Below are positions 1 to 6,873 of a DNA stretch of 64,000 nt, in pieces. Every line of letters starts with the position of its first letter. Within the stretch, counting starts at the first letter, position 1. The stretch lies in the NCBI RefSeq assembly GCF_000585335.1, contig NZ_KK073872.1:564001-628000 (forward strand), given 5' to 3'. The stretch comes from Cloacibacillus evryensis DSM 19522. Lineage in GTDB: Bacteria > Synergistota > Synergistia > Synergistales > Synergistaceae. The notes under the pieces are model-generated. The model did no database searches. It was not told the origin of the DNA and worked only from the letters and a program-made list of their open reading frames with translations. The translations under genes were made by a program, and so were the position numbers.

Positions 1-1
1 T

Positions 2-895
2 GGGTATCAGCTCGCCGAGGAGTGGGCCTGTAAGACCGGGGATACGGTGGACGGCATAGCGTATAGCGCGAAGGTGTATGCGTCATATGCCAAGTCTGCG
101 GCGGAGAGCGCCTTATCTTCGGCGGCGACCGCGGTCGATGCGAAGTCTGCGGCTGAGCTGGCCAAAGCAGGGGCGGAAAACGCCAGAGACGCAGCGGCGG
201 GGAGTGCGGCGGCGGCTGGTGCGGCGGCTACGGCGGCGGGCTCCAGCGCGTCGGTAGCTGCGGCGGCGGAGCAATCGGCGCTGGCGGCGAAAGAGTCCGC
301 TGAGGCGGCAAAGGCAGCGGCGGAGAATGCTCAGAGTGAGGCGGCAGGGAGCGCGGCAGGGGCGGCGGGCTCTGCTACTGCGGCGGAGAGTGCGAAGGTT
401 GCCGCGGAGAACGCCAAAGCGGCGGCGGCAAGTTCTGAGGCTGAGGCATCGGCTTCGGCAACGGCCGCTGTAAATGCGAAAAACGACGCCCAGGCTGCGA
501 AGCAGGCGGCGGAGAGTGCGGAAACCGGCGCGGAAGCGGCTAAGAATGCGGCTGAAGCCGCTGCCGGGAATGCCGCGCAAAACGTGAGCGACACTCTTGC
601 TGGGTATGTTTCCGATGCGAACTCGGCGAAAAATGCGGCGGCAAATAGCGCTGCGGCCGCCGCCGGCAGCGCGCAAGAGGCCGCCGATACAGTGGCGAGC
701 CTGACCTTCAGCGCGGCGACACCGGCGGCGGAGAGCGAGGCTGGGGCTCCGGGAACGACCAATCAGATTCCGCGGGCGGACCACAGCCACCCGCGGGGGC
801 CTAAGACGGCGGTGTTTGTAAATGGCGAATCCGACTCGGCGATCCTTGCCGATACTAAAGTTGGCGACATAATAATCAGGAAGGTGACGGTATGA
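2..895 (+). CDS. Phage tail fibre shaft protein, alanine-rich (5' end outside window)
   Basis: The frame is open from base 2, so the start lies upstream; 297 residues are visible. The first residues (GYQLAEEWACKTGDTVDG then YSAK) match the usual lead-in of phage side-fibre shafts. About 200 residues of Ala/Ser/Glu/Lys heptad-like repeats follow, expected to form a trimeric coiled coil. Near the C-terminus the motif RADHSHPRG is a common short metal-binding segment of fibre proteins. The stop overlaps the ATG of the next gene (ATGA), so the shaft and the first tip gene are probably translationally coupled. Its role would be to hold the receptor-binding tip on the baseplate or portal side. The GTG at base 47 is just an internal valine. 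The fibre call is firm; the morphotype is not shown by this gene. Confidence 0.8.
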   Translation, partial: GYQLAEEWACKTGDTVDGIAYSAKVYASYAKSAAESALSSAATAVDAKSAAELAKAGAENARDAAAGSAAAAGAAATAAGSSASVAAAAEQSALAAKESAEAAKAAAENAQSEAAGSAAGAAGSATAAESAKVAAENAKAAAASSEAEASASATAAVNAKNDAQAAKQAAESAETGAEAAKNAAEAAAGNAAQNVSDTLAGYVSDANSAKNAAANSAAAAAGSAQEAADTVASLTFSAATPAAESEAGAPGTTNQIPRADHSHPRGPKTAVFVNGESDSAILADTKVGDIIIRKVTV

Positions 896-1359
896 GCGAC
901 ATCCTAGAGATATTGGCGCGCGGTGACGGTGGGCTTGCATCACTGCTCAAAAGCGTTTTGCTGGACTCCGAGGGCAAGGTCCCTGCGGACAGGCTGCGCA
1001 TCGTCGGTGCACTGGCGTCCGGGGCGATCATCGAGAGCGGCTCAAACGCCAATGGCCGATACATAAAGTATGCGGACAATACGATGATCTGCACGCAAGT
1101 TGTAAACCTCGGTACGATGACGGTTGCACAAAACGATGGTGCGCTTGTAAGTTGGGCATACCCTGCGCAATTCGTAGATACGGAAGATTTATGTATAATT
1201 GCCCAGCCGACAGGTTGGGCATCAAATAGATTCGTGGCAAATTTGTATCCGAATACAACGACATATGCCTACGGTGGATGCTTTGCAATTACCGGTACGT
1301 GGAATTTAACAGGCGCAACATATCTAGTTCAGATAGCCATAGGCCGTTGGAAGGCGTGA
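892..1359 (+). CDS. Tail fibre tip protein, expressed cassette of candidate invertible segment
   Basis: A 155-aa protein starting at the ATG that overlaps the stop of the shaft gene. Residues 1-36 are a private N-terminus. From IVGAL onward it follows the fibre-tip pattern of this locus: GAIIESGSNANG, then IKYAD..M.C, a variable beta-rich core, and the terminal IAIGRWKA. That layout resembles gp53-like C-terminal domains of phage fibres. The constant/variable boundary (codons at 1000-1014) lies on a 16-bp sequence repeated in inverted orientation at 1695-1710, and the gene meets the opposite-strand cassette tail to tail two bases after its stop. It likely binds the host receptor. Which receptor cannot be told. 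Confidence 0.75.
   Translation: MSDILEILARGDGGLASLLKSVLLDSEGKVPADRLRIVGALASGAIIESGSNANGRYIKYADNTMICTQVVNLGTMTVAQNDGALVSWAYPAQFVDTEDLCIIAQPTGWASNRFVANLYPNTTTYAYGGCFAITGTWNLTGATYLVQIAIGRWKA
999..1014 (+). repeat. Left arm of 16-bp inverted repeat in fibre tip gene
   Basis: CATCGTCGGTGCACTG, exact reverse complement of bases 1695-1710. It codes for the I-V-G-A-L residues where fibre constant and variable parts meet. Confidence 0.85.
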
Positions 1360-1361
1360 GG

Positions 1362-1775
1362 CTATTTCCAGCGGCCTATAGACCTCCATTGAATAAGGAA
1401 TGTACCAGACCTTGCCGCGATATCAATAACTCTAACTATTAGCTCATTTGATGACTTTAGTAAACAACTACACCATACAGATTGTGACGGGAATTGAACA
1501 GACGCAATATTCGCCACGTTATCATCCACATATTGCGCCGGATATGGTATCCACACGGAACCATCATATAGGCTGCCGTAAGCCGTGAGCGTTAGCGTGC
1601 TGCCAGTTATACCATAGCATTCCATTATTCCATTGGCGTATTTTATCCAGTGCCCGTTGGCGTTTGAACCTTCCTCAAAAATGGCCCCGTCCGTCAGTGC
1701 ACCGACGATGTACAGGTCAAGCAGGCAACAGAGCGGGCTCGGAAACAATAGGCTAATACTCGTGTAATAAGACAA
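1362..1775 (-). CDS. Silent, inverted fibre tip cassette
   Basis: Reading on the minus strand, residues from about 23 onward (IVGALTDGAIFEEGSNANG, then IKYA..IMEC and the terminal SIGRWK) match the tip module of the plus-strand fibre genes, with a different variable core. The first 22 residues (MSYYTSISLLFPS...) do not resemble any fibre N-terminus, and I see no convincing ribosome-binding site. The cassette therefore looks like a promoterless spare tip that needs DNA inversion to be fused to the N-terminal part at 892-1014. The minus-strand start is nominal. Alternatively it is a dead remnant of an ancestral inversion, but the intact frame with no stops argues for use. Confidence 0.6.
   Translation of the reverse strand: MSYYTSISLLFPSPLCCLLDLYIVGALTDGAIFEEGSNANGHWIKYANGIMECYGITGSTLTLTAYGSLYDGSVWIPYPAQYVDDNVANIASVQFPSQSVWCSCLLKSSNELIVRVIDIAARSGTFLIQWRSIGRWK
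1366..1379 (-). repeat. Shared cassette end, inverted with 1339-1352
   Basis: TTCCAGCGGCCTAT here is the reverse complement of 1339-1352 with one mismatch. It encodes the common IGRWK ending of both convergent cassettes, and the same sequence closes the fibre genes at about 2750 and 3760. It could be a second crossover point or simply conserved coding sequence. Confidence 0.6.
1695..1710 (-). repeat. Right arm of 16-bp inverted repeat in silent cassette
   Basis: Exact inverted copy of bases 999-1014, in the same codon phase relative to the minus-strand cassette. Confidence 0.85.
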
Positions 1776-1857
1776 AAAGCATAAATACCCAAATCACAGG
1801 CCACCACCTGACTAATGATGTGTGGCTGAGTAAAAAGCGTGTAAAGGAGAGATAAAA

Positions 1858-2193
1858 ATGTTCAAAATCAACCTTAGTCCACAGGTGCGGGAGGATACCT
1901 TATCTGTATCTGTCAGCGGCTCGACAATAATCATAAACGGCCAAACTTTTGACCTTGAACCTCTGCAAGACGGGGCGACATTGCCTTGCGATGCTTTTGC
2001 CACGGAGTTTATAGTGTCGGACGTTGCGCGCAGCGGAGACACTATTGAACTGACACTGCTATTCCCGATACCTAGCAATGCGACGGAAGAGCAGCGGTTT
2101 CCCAAACCCGTATATGTCGATGCATCCGGGCAGGTAATAGCGATAGATGAATTAGGTGCCGAAGACCAGGCTATTGAGCCAGAAGTTGTATAG
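1858..2193 (+). CDS. Hypothetical phage protein of the tail fibre region
   Basis: A 111-aa acidic protein beginning MFKINLSPQVREDTLSVSVSG, preceded by AAAGGAGAG a few bases before the ATG. Alternating hydrophobic residues suggest an all-beta fold. No catalytic motif or family signature is recognised. Position between fibre-tip cassettes points to a tail accessory or fibre-assembly role, but this is context only. It is followed after 23 bases by a leader frame containing a poly-G tract. Confidence 0.55.
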   Translation: MFKINLSPQVREDTLSVSVSGSTIIINGQTFDLEPLQDGATLPCDAFATEFIVSDVARSGDTIELTLLFPIPSNATEEQRFPKPVYVDASGQVIAIDELGAEDQAIEPEVV

Positions 2194-2216
2194 GAGAATG
2201 ACAGGAGGACGTAACA

Positions 2217-2264
2217 ATGATAACAACTTGTAATGTAGCCAGGGGGGGGGGCGCTCCTAGGTAA
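2217..2264 (+). CDS. Short leader frame interrupted by poly-G tract
   Basis: A strong Shine-Dalgarno (AGGAGG, 2203-2208) precedes ATG 2217. The frame reads MITTCNVARGGGAPR and stops at TAA 2262 with the present 10 Gs. With 11 Gs it would stop at TAG 2258. With 9 or 12 Gs it would run on to a TGA at 2308-2310, just after the fibre ATG at 2303, an arrangement suited to translational coupling. It may be a regulatory leader rather than a functional peptide. This reading is inferred from frame analysis alone. Confidence 0.4.
   Translation: MITTCNVARGGGAPR
2242..2251 (+). repeat. Poly-G tract (10 G)
   Basis: Ten consecutive Gs inside the leader frame. Homopolymers of this length in translated DNA are typical slipped-strand contingency sites. 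Confidence 0.75.
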
Positions 2265-2302
2265 CATATGTCCCATAGTTAACATTTTGGAGTGTGCGCA
2301 CT

Positions 2303-2767
2303 ATGCCTGAGAAATATCTTGTGCAGAGGCGCACGGCGGATGGACTTGAGACTGTGGCCGAGCTGCCGATGTTAGATGGGGATAAAATAGATATCTCTTT
2401 GTTGCCGGTTGTCGGGACGATAGGAAGCGCCATAATAGAGCGCGGTTCTAACGCCAACGGAGAATATGTCAAATTTGCGGATGGTACGATGCACTGCTGG
2501 TCTGTATATATTCCTTTTGGAAGTGACCCTGGTGTTATGCAAACATTTACATATCCAGCAGCATTTGCAGCAGTGCCTATTGTCTTGCCTTCTGTTGCAA
2601 TCTATATGGGAGATACAGATACTACTTTGGCAACGTCGTTCCTATTTGCCCCTGTCAGTAACGGCGAAAGAACTACTTATTGCCAGATGTGCTGCCAAAC
2701 TTTGGGTGGCAACACGCCGCTGCTGAACGGAAGGGCAAAATTTGTTGCCATAGGCCGCTGGAAATAG
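2303..2767 (+). CDS. Tail fibre tip protein, second cassette
   Basis: A 154-aa protein beginning MPEKYLVQRRTADG; ATG 2303 is chosen because TTTTGGAG lies about ten bases upstream and the same start is conserved in the third cassette. Residues 1-43 are almost identical to those of the gene at 3273. Then come AIIERGSNANGEYVKFADGTM, a variable core and the terminal VAIGRWK. It is a self-standing receptor-binding tip with its own N-terminal docking segment. The following gene is a putative fibre assembly protein. Confidence 0.7.
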   Translation: MPEKYLVQRRTADGLETVAELPMLDGDKIDISLLPVVGTIGSAIIERGSNANGEYVKFADGTMHCWSVYIPFGSDPGVMQTFTYPAAFAAVPIVLPSVAIYMGDTDTTLATSFLFAPVSNGERTTYCQMCCQTLGGNTPLLNGRAKFVAIGRWK

Positions 2768-2782
2768 AAAGGACTGGTAAAT

Positions 2783-3202
2783 ATGGGAAACATTAACTGG
2801 ACAAAACTAGACACGCCCGAGATGAAATTTGCGCGCGCAAAAGAGGCGAAGCGCCGCCAGATATGGGCGGCAGGCGACGCCGTACTCGCCGAGGTAAAGG
2901 CGAACTATACGGAGGCAGAGATAGAGTCGTGGCGCAAGCAGGAGCAGGGGGCGAAGGATTTTGCCGCGGGCAACACAGAAACGGAGGCGGCGCAATTTGT
3001 CGCGGCAATCGCTACCACGCGGGGCATAGAAACCGCCGTGCTGGTGGAGAAGATACTCGCCAATGTGGCCGCATACGGCGCGTTATCTGCCTCGGTGATC
3101 GGCAAGCAGCAGCGGCTTGATACCGCCGTCACCGCAGCCACGACCCAGGCCGAACTTGACGCGATAACGTGGGAGGCCGCCAACAATGATAACAATGTGT
3201 AA
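2783..3202 (+). CDS. Tail fibre assembly-like protein (DUF4376-like)
   Basis: A 139-aa helical protein with the pattern YTEAEIESWRKQEQGA, then repeated Ala-rich helices, RGIETAVLVEKI..N, V.GKQQ..D and TQAELDAITW. This is the typical C-terminal helical bundle found in phage fibre assembly or chaperone-like proteins. It sits directly behind a fibre tip gene (15-base gap, AAAGGA upstream), fitting a chaperone for tip folding or attachment. Its 3' end overlaps the second poly-G leader frame (ATG 3186). The family match is from memory. Confidence 0.55.
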   Translation: MGNINWTKLDTPEMKFARAKEAKRRQIWAAGDAVLAEVKANYTEAEIESWRKQEQGAKDFAAGNTETEAAQFVAAIATTRGIETAVLVEKILANVAAYGALSASVIGKQQRLDTAVTAATTQAELDAITWEAANNDNNV

Positions 3203-3230
3203 TGTGGACAGGGGGGGGGGGCGCTCCTAG
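3186..3230 (+). CDS. Second short leader frame with poly-G tract
   Basis: ATG 3186 lies inside the end of the upstream gene, with GGGAGG nine bases before it. The frame reads MITMCNVDRGGGRS and stops at TAG 3228 with the present 11 Gs. With 9 or 12 Gs it would extend to a TGA overlapping the start region of the fibre gene at 3273. It has the same logic as the leader at 2217 and is supported mainly by that duplication. Confidence 0.35.
   Translation: MITMCNVDRGGGRS
3211..3221 (+). repeat. Poly-G tract (11 G)
   Basis: Eleven consecutive Gs, against ten in the paralogous tract at 2242-2251. The difference itself suggests slippage since duplication. Confidence 0.75.
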
Positions 3231-3272
3231 GTAACATATGCCCCAAAGTTGACATTTTGGAGCGTGCGCACT

Positions 3273-3776
3273 ATGCCTGAGAAATATCTTGTGCAGAGGC
3301 GCACGGCATCTGGACTTGAGACTGTGGCCGAGCTGCCGATGTTGGCAGGGGATAAAATAGATATCTCTTTGTTGCCGGTCGTCGGAACGATGGGAAGCGC
3401 CGTGATAGAAAGCGGCGAGAATGCAAATGGCCGGTATATAAAATGGGCCGATGGCACAATGATCTGCACCCATACATATGTTAAAGAGCCTAGGTATTCT
3501 GATTTTCTCTTTCTCACTGGAGAATGGGTATTGCCTATAGCCAACGTCGGGACAGTATATAAATTAGTTGTTGGTTTTGGCGCAACAACAAACGACAGCC
3601 CTACGGCTAATCATGGTGTATATACAAGTATAGGCTACCAGGGGACAGAAACATATGTATGGAGCACCGGCAGTAATTCAGCGGTAAAGAGGCTTGCCGA
3701 TGCGATAAGGACCGGAGGCAGCTTCGGTGTTGTAAGTTACACCGCATATCTGGTCGCCATAGGCCGCTGGAAATAG
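3273..3776 (+). CDS. Tail fibre tip protein, third cassette
   Basis: A 167-aa protein beginning MPEKYLVQRRTASG with TTTTGGAG upstream; an in-frame TTG at 3249 is a less likely start. The N-terminal 43 residues match the gene at 2303. The rest is a different tip (VIESGENANGRYIKWADGTMICT and a Gly/Thr/Tyr-rich core) ending VAIGRWK. It is the last gene before a terminator, and so the most distal of the tip array. Confidence 0.7.
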   Translation: MPEKYLVQRRTASGLETVAELPMLAGDKIDISLLPVVGTMGSAVIESGENANGRYIKWADGTMICTHTYVKEPRYSDFLFLTGEWVLPIANVGTVYKLVVGFGATTNDSPTANHGVYTSIGYQGTETYVWSTGSNSAVKRLADAIRTGGSFGVVSYTAYLVAIGRWK

Positions 3777-3788
3777 CAAAAACAACGT

Positions 3789-3820
3789 AGAGCCACGGGA
3801 GCCGCAGGGCTCTTTTTTTT
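3789..3820 (+). terminator. Intrinsic terminator after the fibre cassettes
   Basis: Stem AGAGCC (3789-3794) with GGCTCT (3808-3813), followed by a run of eight Ts. Confidence 0.8.
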
Positions 3821-3844
3821 GTGCTCGTTGATAGGGGGGATTGA

Positions 3845-4219
3845 ATGAAGGTTTTGACGCCGCGCCCTTTTGGCTGGTGGATGAAGCGGTATTTGGATAG
3901 GGTGGGCTCTTCTGATTGCCGGTTCGGCGAGTATGAGGAGCTTTTTTTTGATCCTCTGCGCGGCTTTATGTGCTGGGAGGTTTCGCCGGGGATGCGGGAG
4001 CTGTATGTCACAAAAGTCTGCGGGGACGGGCGGTTCTGGCGCGATAAGGCTTATGAGATGTTCGCCTGGGCAAAGGAGCGGTACGGGGTGCGTTATCTGT
4101 GCTGCTGTACGCGGCGCGGGCCGGAGGCTTTTTGTCGTCTGTTCGGCGGCGATGTTTTTAAGGTAGAGGAGCGGGACGGCCGCCCGCTTTTCTGGATCAG
4201 GACAAAGGAGTTGATGTGA
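3845..4219 (+). CDS. Small phage protein, possibly GNAT-like internal protein
   Basis: A 124-aa protein starting MKVLTPRPFGWWMKRYL. The pattern of W/F-rich N-terminus, a central strand-helix (FMCWEVSPGMRELYVTKVC), KAYEMFAWAKERYGVRYL and a final strand resembles the GNAT-like small proteins that precede ejection proteins in short-tailed phages (T7 gp13 type). No acetyl-CoA loop (Q/RxxGxG/A) is visible, so enzymatic activity is doubtful. Two bases separate it from the next structural gene. The functional assignment rests on position and is tentative. Confidence 0.45.
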   Translation: MKVLTPRPFGWWMKRYLDRVGSSDCRFGEYEELFFDPLRGFMCWEVSPGMRELYVTKVCGDGRFWRDKAYEMFAWAKERYGVRYLCCCTRRGPEAFCRLFGGDVFKVEERDGRPLFWIRTKELM

Positions 4220-4220
4220 T

Positions 4221-4805
4221 ATGGGCGGAGGCGGCGGCAGTTCGCATTCGGAGACGGTGCGCAAGCGGGACCCGGACAGCGCGGAGATTTCAGCACTCCA
4301 GAGCCTGCTATATTCTCAGTACACGCCGATGGCCTCTCAGTTGGGAGGCGATTATGCGGCGGCGAAGGAGAACGCGGCGAAGTACGGGCAGCAGTACGAC
4401 AAGGCTTATGGCGGGCTGGCCGATTTAACGGAGTCGGGGAATTTGCCGGCGGGGCTGACTGACGCAATGAACGGATACATCACGCGGTCAATGGACAAGT
4501 CTCTCGGCTCGGCGATGGCGCAGATGGGCGGTAAGGGTATCTTGAACAGCTCGGTCACGGGCAGGGCGATCAATGAGATTGGAAGCAACACCGCGGATGC
4601 GTTCGCGAAGAATTACATGGACGCTTATAAGGCGGCGTCAGGGAATTATGGCACGCTGATGGATGCTGCGGGATCGGCGCAAAAGCAGCAGTACGACAAT
4701 CTTACGGCGCAGTATGCGCCGCTGATGGAGTTTTTTAAGACGGTGCGGGCGTCTGAGGACCAGGATGACTATGACACGGTGGTTTATCAGGACGGCGGGA
4801 AGTAA
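4221..4805 (+). CDS. Putative virion internal / ejection protein
   Basis: A 194-aa mostly helical protein starting MGGGGGSSHSETVRKRDP, with AAGGAG upstream. The central GGKGILNSSVTGRAINEI and the overall Gly-start, long-helix design are seen in small internal core proteins of podoviruses. The stop overlaps the next ATG. It would reside in the capsid core or travel into the cell with DNA. No enzyme motif is visible. Confidence 0.5.
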   Translation: MGGGGGSSHSETVRKRDPDSAEISALQSLLYSQYTPMASQLGGDYAAAKENAAKYGQQYDKAYGGLADLTESGNLPAGLTDAMNGYITRSMDKSLGSAMAQMGGKGILNSSVTGRAINEIGSNTADAFAKNYMDAYKAASGNYGTLMDAAGSAQKQQYDNLTAQYAPLMEFFKTVRASEDQDDYDTVVYQDGGK

Positions 4806-5734
4806 TGCAGGGGCCGTTTTATAACCGCTATAATTCGGCGCTGTCACCGGAGGAGCGTCAAGGGCTGTATGAGCGCCTTATGGATATGTCTATGTCTGAG
4901 GGCCGTAATCGCTATAACGATATGAATGATTACGACATGGCGGGGGCGTATCTTGCGGGAGCGATGGAGCCGGGCGGCAACGGGCATTTCACAGATGAAT
5001 GGAAAAAACCGAATCATCCGACTTTCTCCCAGGAGAGCCGCTATAACGGCGTGGATGGGTATTCCGGTGGTGTGTGGGCGGAGGACGGTTCAGGTGAAAC
5101 GACGTTTACACCTTCGGCGTGGAATTTGGAGAATATGCCGCCGGAGGAGATGCAGCGTTATTTCGGGATCGCGGAGCCGGACGCGAGGCTGGTTCTGCCG
5201 GGTAATGGAGGAGGTAATAAGGATATGGCGGTTCAGTATGTGCAGAATGGCGGAGGCGGCGGCCCCTGGGGATTAGTAGGTTCGCTGTTGTCTTTGGCTG
5301 TGCCTGGCGCCGCACCCTGGATTGCGGGCGCTAAGGCGGTGGGGTCGGCGGTAAAGGGGGATTACGGTGGCGCGGTGAAGCAGGCTGCGGGATTGCTTGC
5401 TCCCAATATCGGTGGTGGCTCCAATGGAAAAATACCCTCTCTATCAGGTTCGTCTCCAGCGGATTTGACAGGGATGTTAAAGCAAAATCTCAGCAACGCC
5501 AATCCTACAGCCCTGCCGGATTTTAGCAAGATTCCAGACAATCTTTCCGATATGGGGACGCGCTATGTCGGAAATAGGATGCAGAGCCCCGGGTTTGTCT
5601 CCAATTTGATTGGCGGTGGCGGGAATGGGTATCGGCTCTCCGACGCGGATAAGCGCCGGTATGATGAGCTGCTGGTGCAGTATGGCCTGTCGGATATGGA
5701 TTATAGCACCCGGCAGCGCAGGAATATGATGTAA
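4805..5734 (+). CDS. Putative virion structural protein with hydrophobic glycine-rich segment
   Basis: A 309-aa protein, ATG overlapping the previous TAA. The first 140 residues are polar and Tyr/Asp/Gly-rich. Around residues 150-200 lies a hydrophobic, Gly/Ala-rich stretch (WGLVGSLLSLAVPGAAPW then AGAKAVGSAV), a design common in phage ejection proteins that insert into the host envelope. The C-terminus (RYDELLVQYGLSDMDYSTR) is polar. I recognise no named family. Neighbours and spacing support a morphogenesis operon from 3845 to the giant gene. Confidence 0.5.
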   Translation: MQGPFYNRYNSALSPEERQGLYERLMDMSMSEGRNRYNDMNDYDMAGAYLAGAMEPGGNGHFTDEWKKPNHPTFSQESRYNGVDGYSGGVWAEDGSGETTFTPSAWNLENMPPEEMQRYFGIAEPDARLVLPGNGGGNKDMAVQYVQNGGGGGPWGLVGSLLSLAVPGAAPWIAGAKAVGSAVKGDYGGAVKQAAGLLAPNIGGGSNGKIPSLSGSSPADLTGMLKQNLSNANPTALPDFSKIPDNLSDMGTRYVGNRMQSPGFVSNLIGGGGNGYRLSDADKRRYDELLVQYGLSDMDYSTRQRRNMM

Positions 5735-5746
5735 GGAGGGGTTGGC

Positions 5747-6826
5747 ATGGCGGTATATTTTGCTCCCCGCAATAGTAACAGGATAACGATCAACGACATC
5801 CTGGGTATGGTGGGAGGCCGGTTCCTGGATAGTATGATGGCCCGCGATGAGGCGGCCAGGCAGTATAAGTATAGGAGCAGGCTTGACGCGGAGGCGGCGG
5901 CGCGGTCGGAGGCCGAGAAGCGCGGATATATCGACATGATGCGCTCCGGAGTAGATAACAATCCGAATCAGCAGGCGGGGGCGGCGGATTTTCTCGGCGG
6001 CGCGGTGGGGGCCGGGGCCAATCTCCAGCATTTACAGAATTATTGGCTGCCGCAGATGCTTACGGTGGATCAGGGGAATCAAAAGACGGTTGCTCCAGCC
6101 TGGTCAAACGGTGCTGTCGGCGACGGCCGTTCGTATGATATGGGCGTCGATCCCGCAAAGGCGCAGGAGATGTCCGACAAGTTGAAGATGTATAACGCCG
6201 GTCTCGCGTGGGATAGGGAGCAGGGGCTTTGGGAGAGGGATTATAAGAACAGGGCTCTTGCGCAGGAGGCGTCAATCCGGCGCGAAGGACAGCGTAGGCA
6301 GCAGCCGGCACAGCTGATGCCTGACGGCAAGGGCGGCATGGTATGGGTCGATCCCGTATCGCGTTCTATTGTGCCTGCGGAGGGGATAACGCCGGGCAGC
6401 GGCGGCAGTATGCTTGAGTCTCTTTTTAAGGCGTCTGGCGCTTATAAGAATTTTTACGGCAATAATGGCGGTTCCAGCGGGCAGGGCGTTGTTGACGGCG
6501 GCGACGGCGCGGCGCAGCCGCAGATGGACCCTATCAAGTTTTTGCAGGTAATGGGGCTCTTGGGCAATGACGGTGGGGTGCCATTCTCCGACTATAAGCC
6601 ATTGTATGAAAGTATTGGTGATGGCGGGCTGAACGCTTATTCGTCCGCGCTTGGCGGCGTTGGCGGTCCCGCCGCGGCAGGCGGCGCGGCGCGTTCGCCG
6701 CAGACAGCCGGAAGCGGCGGCAAGCGGATCAGCATGGCGGATATTATCAATGAGGCAAATATACAGAACCGGCTGCCGGCAGATCTGGTGAGAGAGGCGC
6801 AAGAGAGCGGTTTTACAGTTTATTGA
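5747..6826 (+). CDS. Putative virion internal protein, unknown family
   Basis: A 359-aa protein with AAGGAGG ten bases upstream of the ATG. The N-terminal 70 residues are helical and basic/acidic, the middle is Gly-rich (GGVVDGGDG-like spacers), and the C-terminus (ISMADIINEANIQNRLPADLVREA) looks like the start of a lysozyme-like or helical docking segment. It ends just before a hairpin terminator and the giant gene. No motif proves a function; the ejection-complex role is contextual. Confidence 0.5.
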   Translation: MAVYFAPRNSNRITINDILGMVGGRFLDSMMARDEAARQYKYRSRLDAEAAARSEAEKRGYIDMMRSGVDNNPNQQAGAADFLGGAVGAGANLQHLQNYWLPQMLTVDQGNQKTVAPAWSNGAVGDGRSYDMGVDPAKAQEMSDKLKMYNAGLAWDREQGLWERDYKNRALAQEASIRREGQRRQQPAQLMPDGKGGMVWVDPVSRSIVPAEGITPGSGGSMLESLFKASGAYKNFYGNNGGSSGQGVVDGGDGAAQPQMDPIKFLQVMGLLGNDGGVPFSDYKPLYESIGDGGLNAYSSALGGVGGPAAAGGAARSPQTAGSGGKRISMADIINEANIQNRLPADLVREAQESGFTVY

Positions 6827-6831
6827 TTTTT

Positions 6832-6857
6832 AGGCGGGGGCTTCCCCGCCTTTATTT
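6832..6857 (+). terminator. Hairpin terminator between internal-protein genes
   Basis: AGGCGGGG (6832-6839) pairs with CCCCGCCT (6844-6851), followed by TTATTTT. It may attenuate entry into the giant gene. Confidence 0.6.
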
Positions 6858-6873
6858 TGGGGGAGGTCTTTTT

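Larger units (their letters stand above)
999..1710. other. Candidate invertible DNA segment (Mu G-segment-like) swapping fibre tips
   Basis: Perfect 16-bp inverted repeats CATCGTCGGTGCACTG lie at 999-1014 (+) and 1695-1710 (-); similarity continues imperfectly inward for about 40 bp. Both arms are read in the same codon phase (I-V-G-A-L). Inversion would therefore fuse the 41 codons at 892-1014 in frame to the opposite-strand cassette and end at its own stop, giving a 151-aa alternative tip. The two cassettes converge tail to tail, as in the G segment of phage Mu, where one crossover site also sits inside the fibre gene at the constant/variable boundary. No invertase gene is in the window and the arms do not resemble gix/hix sites, so active switching is inference. 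Confidence 0.55.
2216..2431 (+). repeat. Direct repeat, copy 1 (poly-G leader plus fibre N-terminus)
   Basis: Nearly identical to 3185-3401. Each copy carries the leader ATG, poly-G tract, a CGCTCCTAGGTAACATATG segment, the ribosome-binding site and the first 43 codons of a fibre gene. The one-base length difference is the G count. Recombination between the copies would delete 970 bp and join the copy-1 leader to the copy-2 tip. Confidence 0.85.
3185..3401 (+). repeat. Direct repeat, copy 2 (poly-G leader plus fibre N-terminus)
   Basis: Second copy of the 2216-2431 repeat, differing at scattered bases and by one extra G. Confidence 0.85.

Noticed and set aside
113-943. Long minus-strand frames opposite the alanine-rich fibre gene
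   Set aside because: They are shadows of the GC-rich Ala codons; arginine-rich composition and no ribosome-binding site.
1812-2285. Minus-strand 157-codon frame opposite the small fibre-region gene
   Set aside because: It has no start signal and mirrors a frame with a good ribosome-binding site on the plus strand.
892-3776. Diversity-generating retroelement variable repeats in the fibre tips
   Set aside because: No reverse transcriptase, template repeat or adenine-biased differences are visible; the tips differ throughout rather than at adenines.
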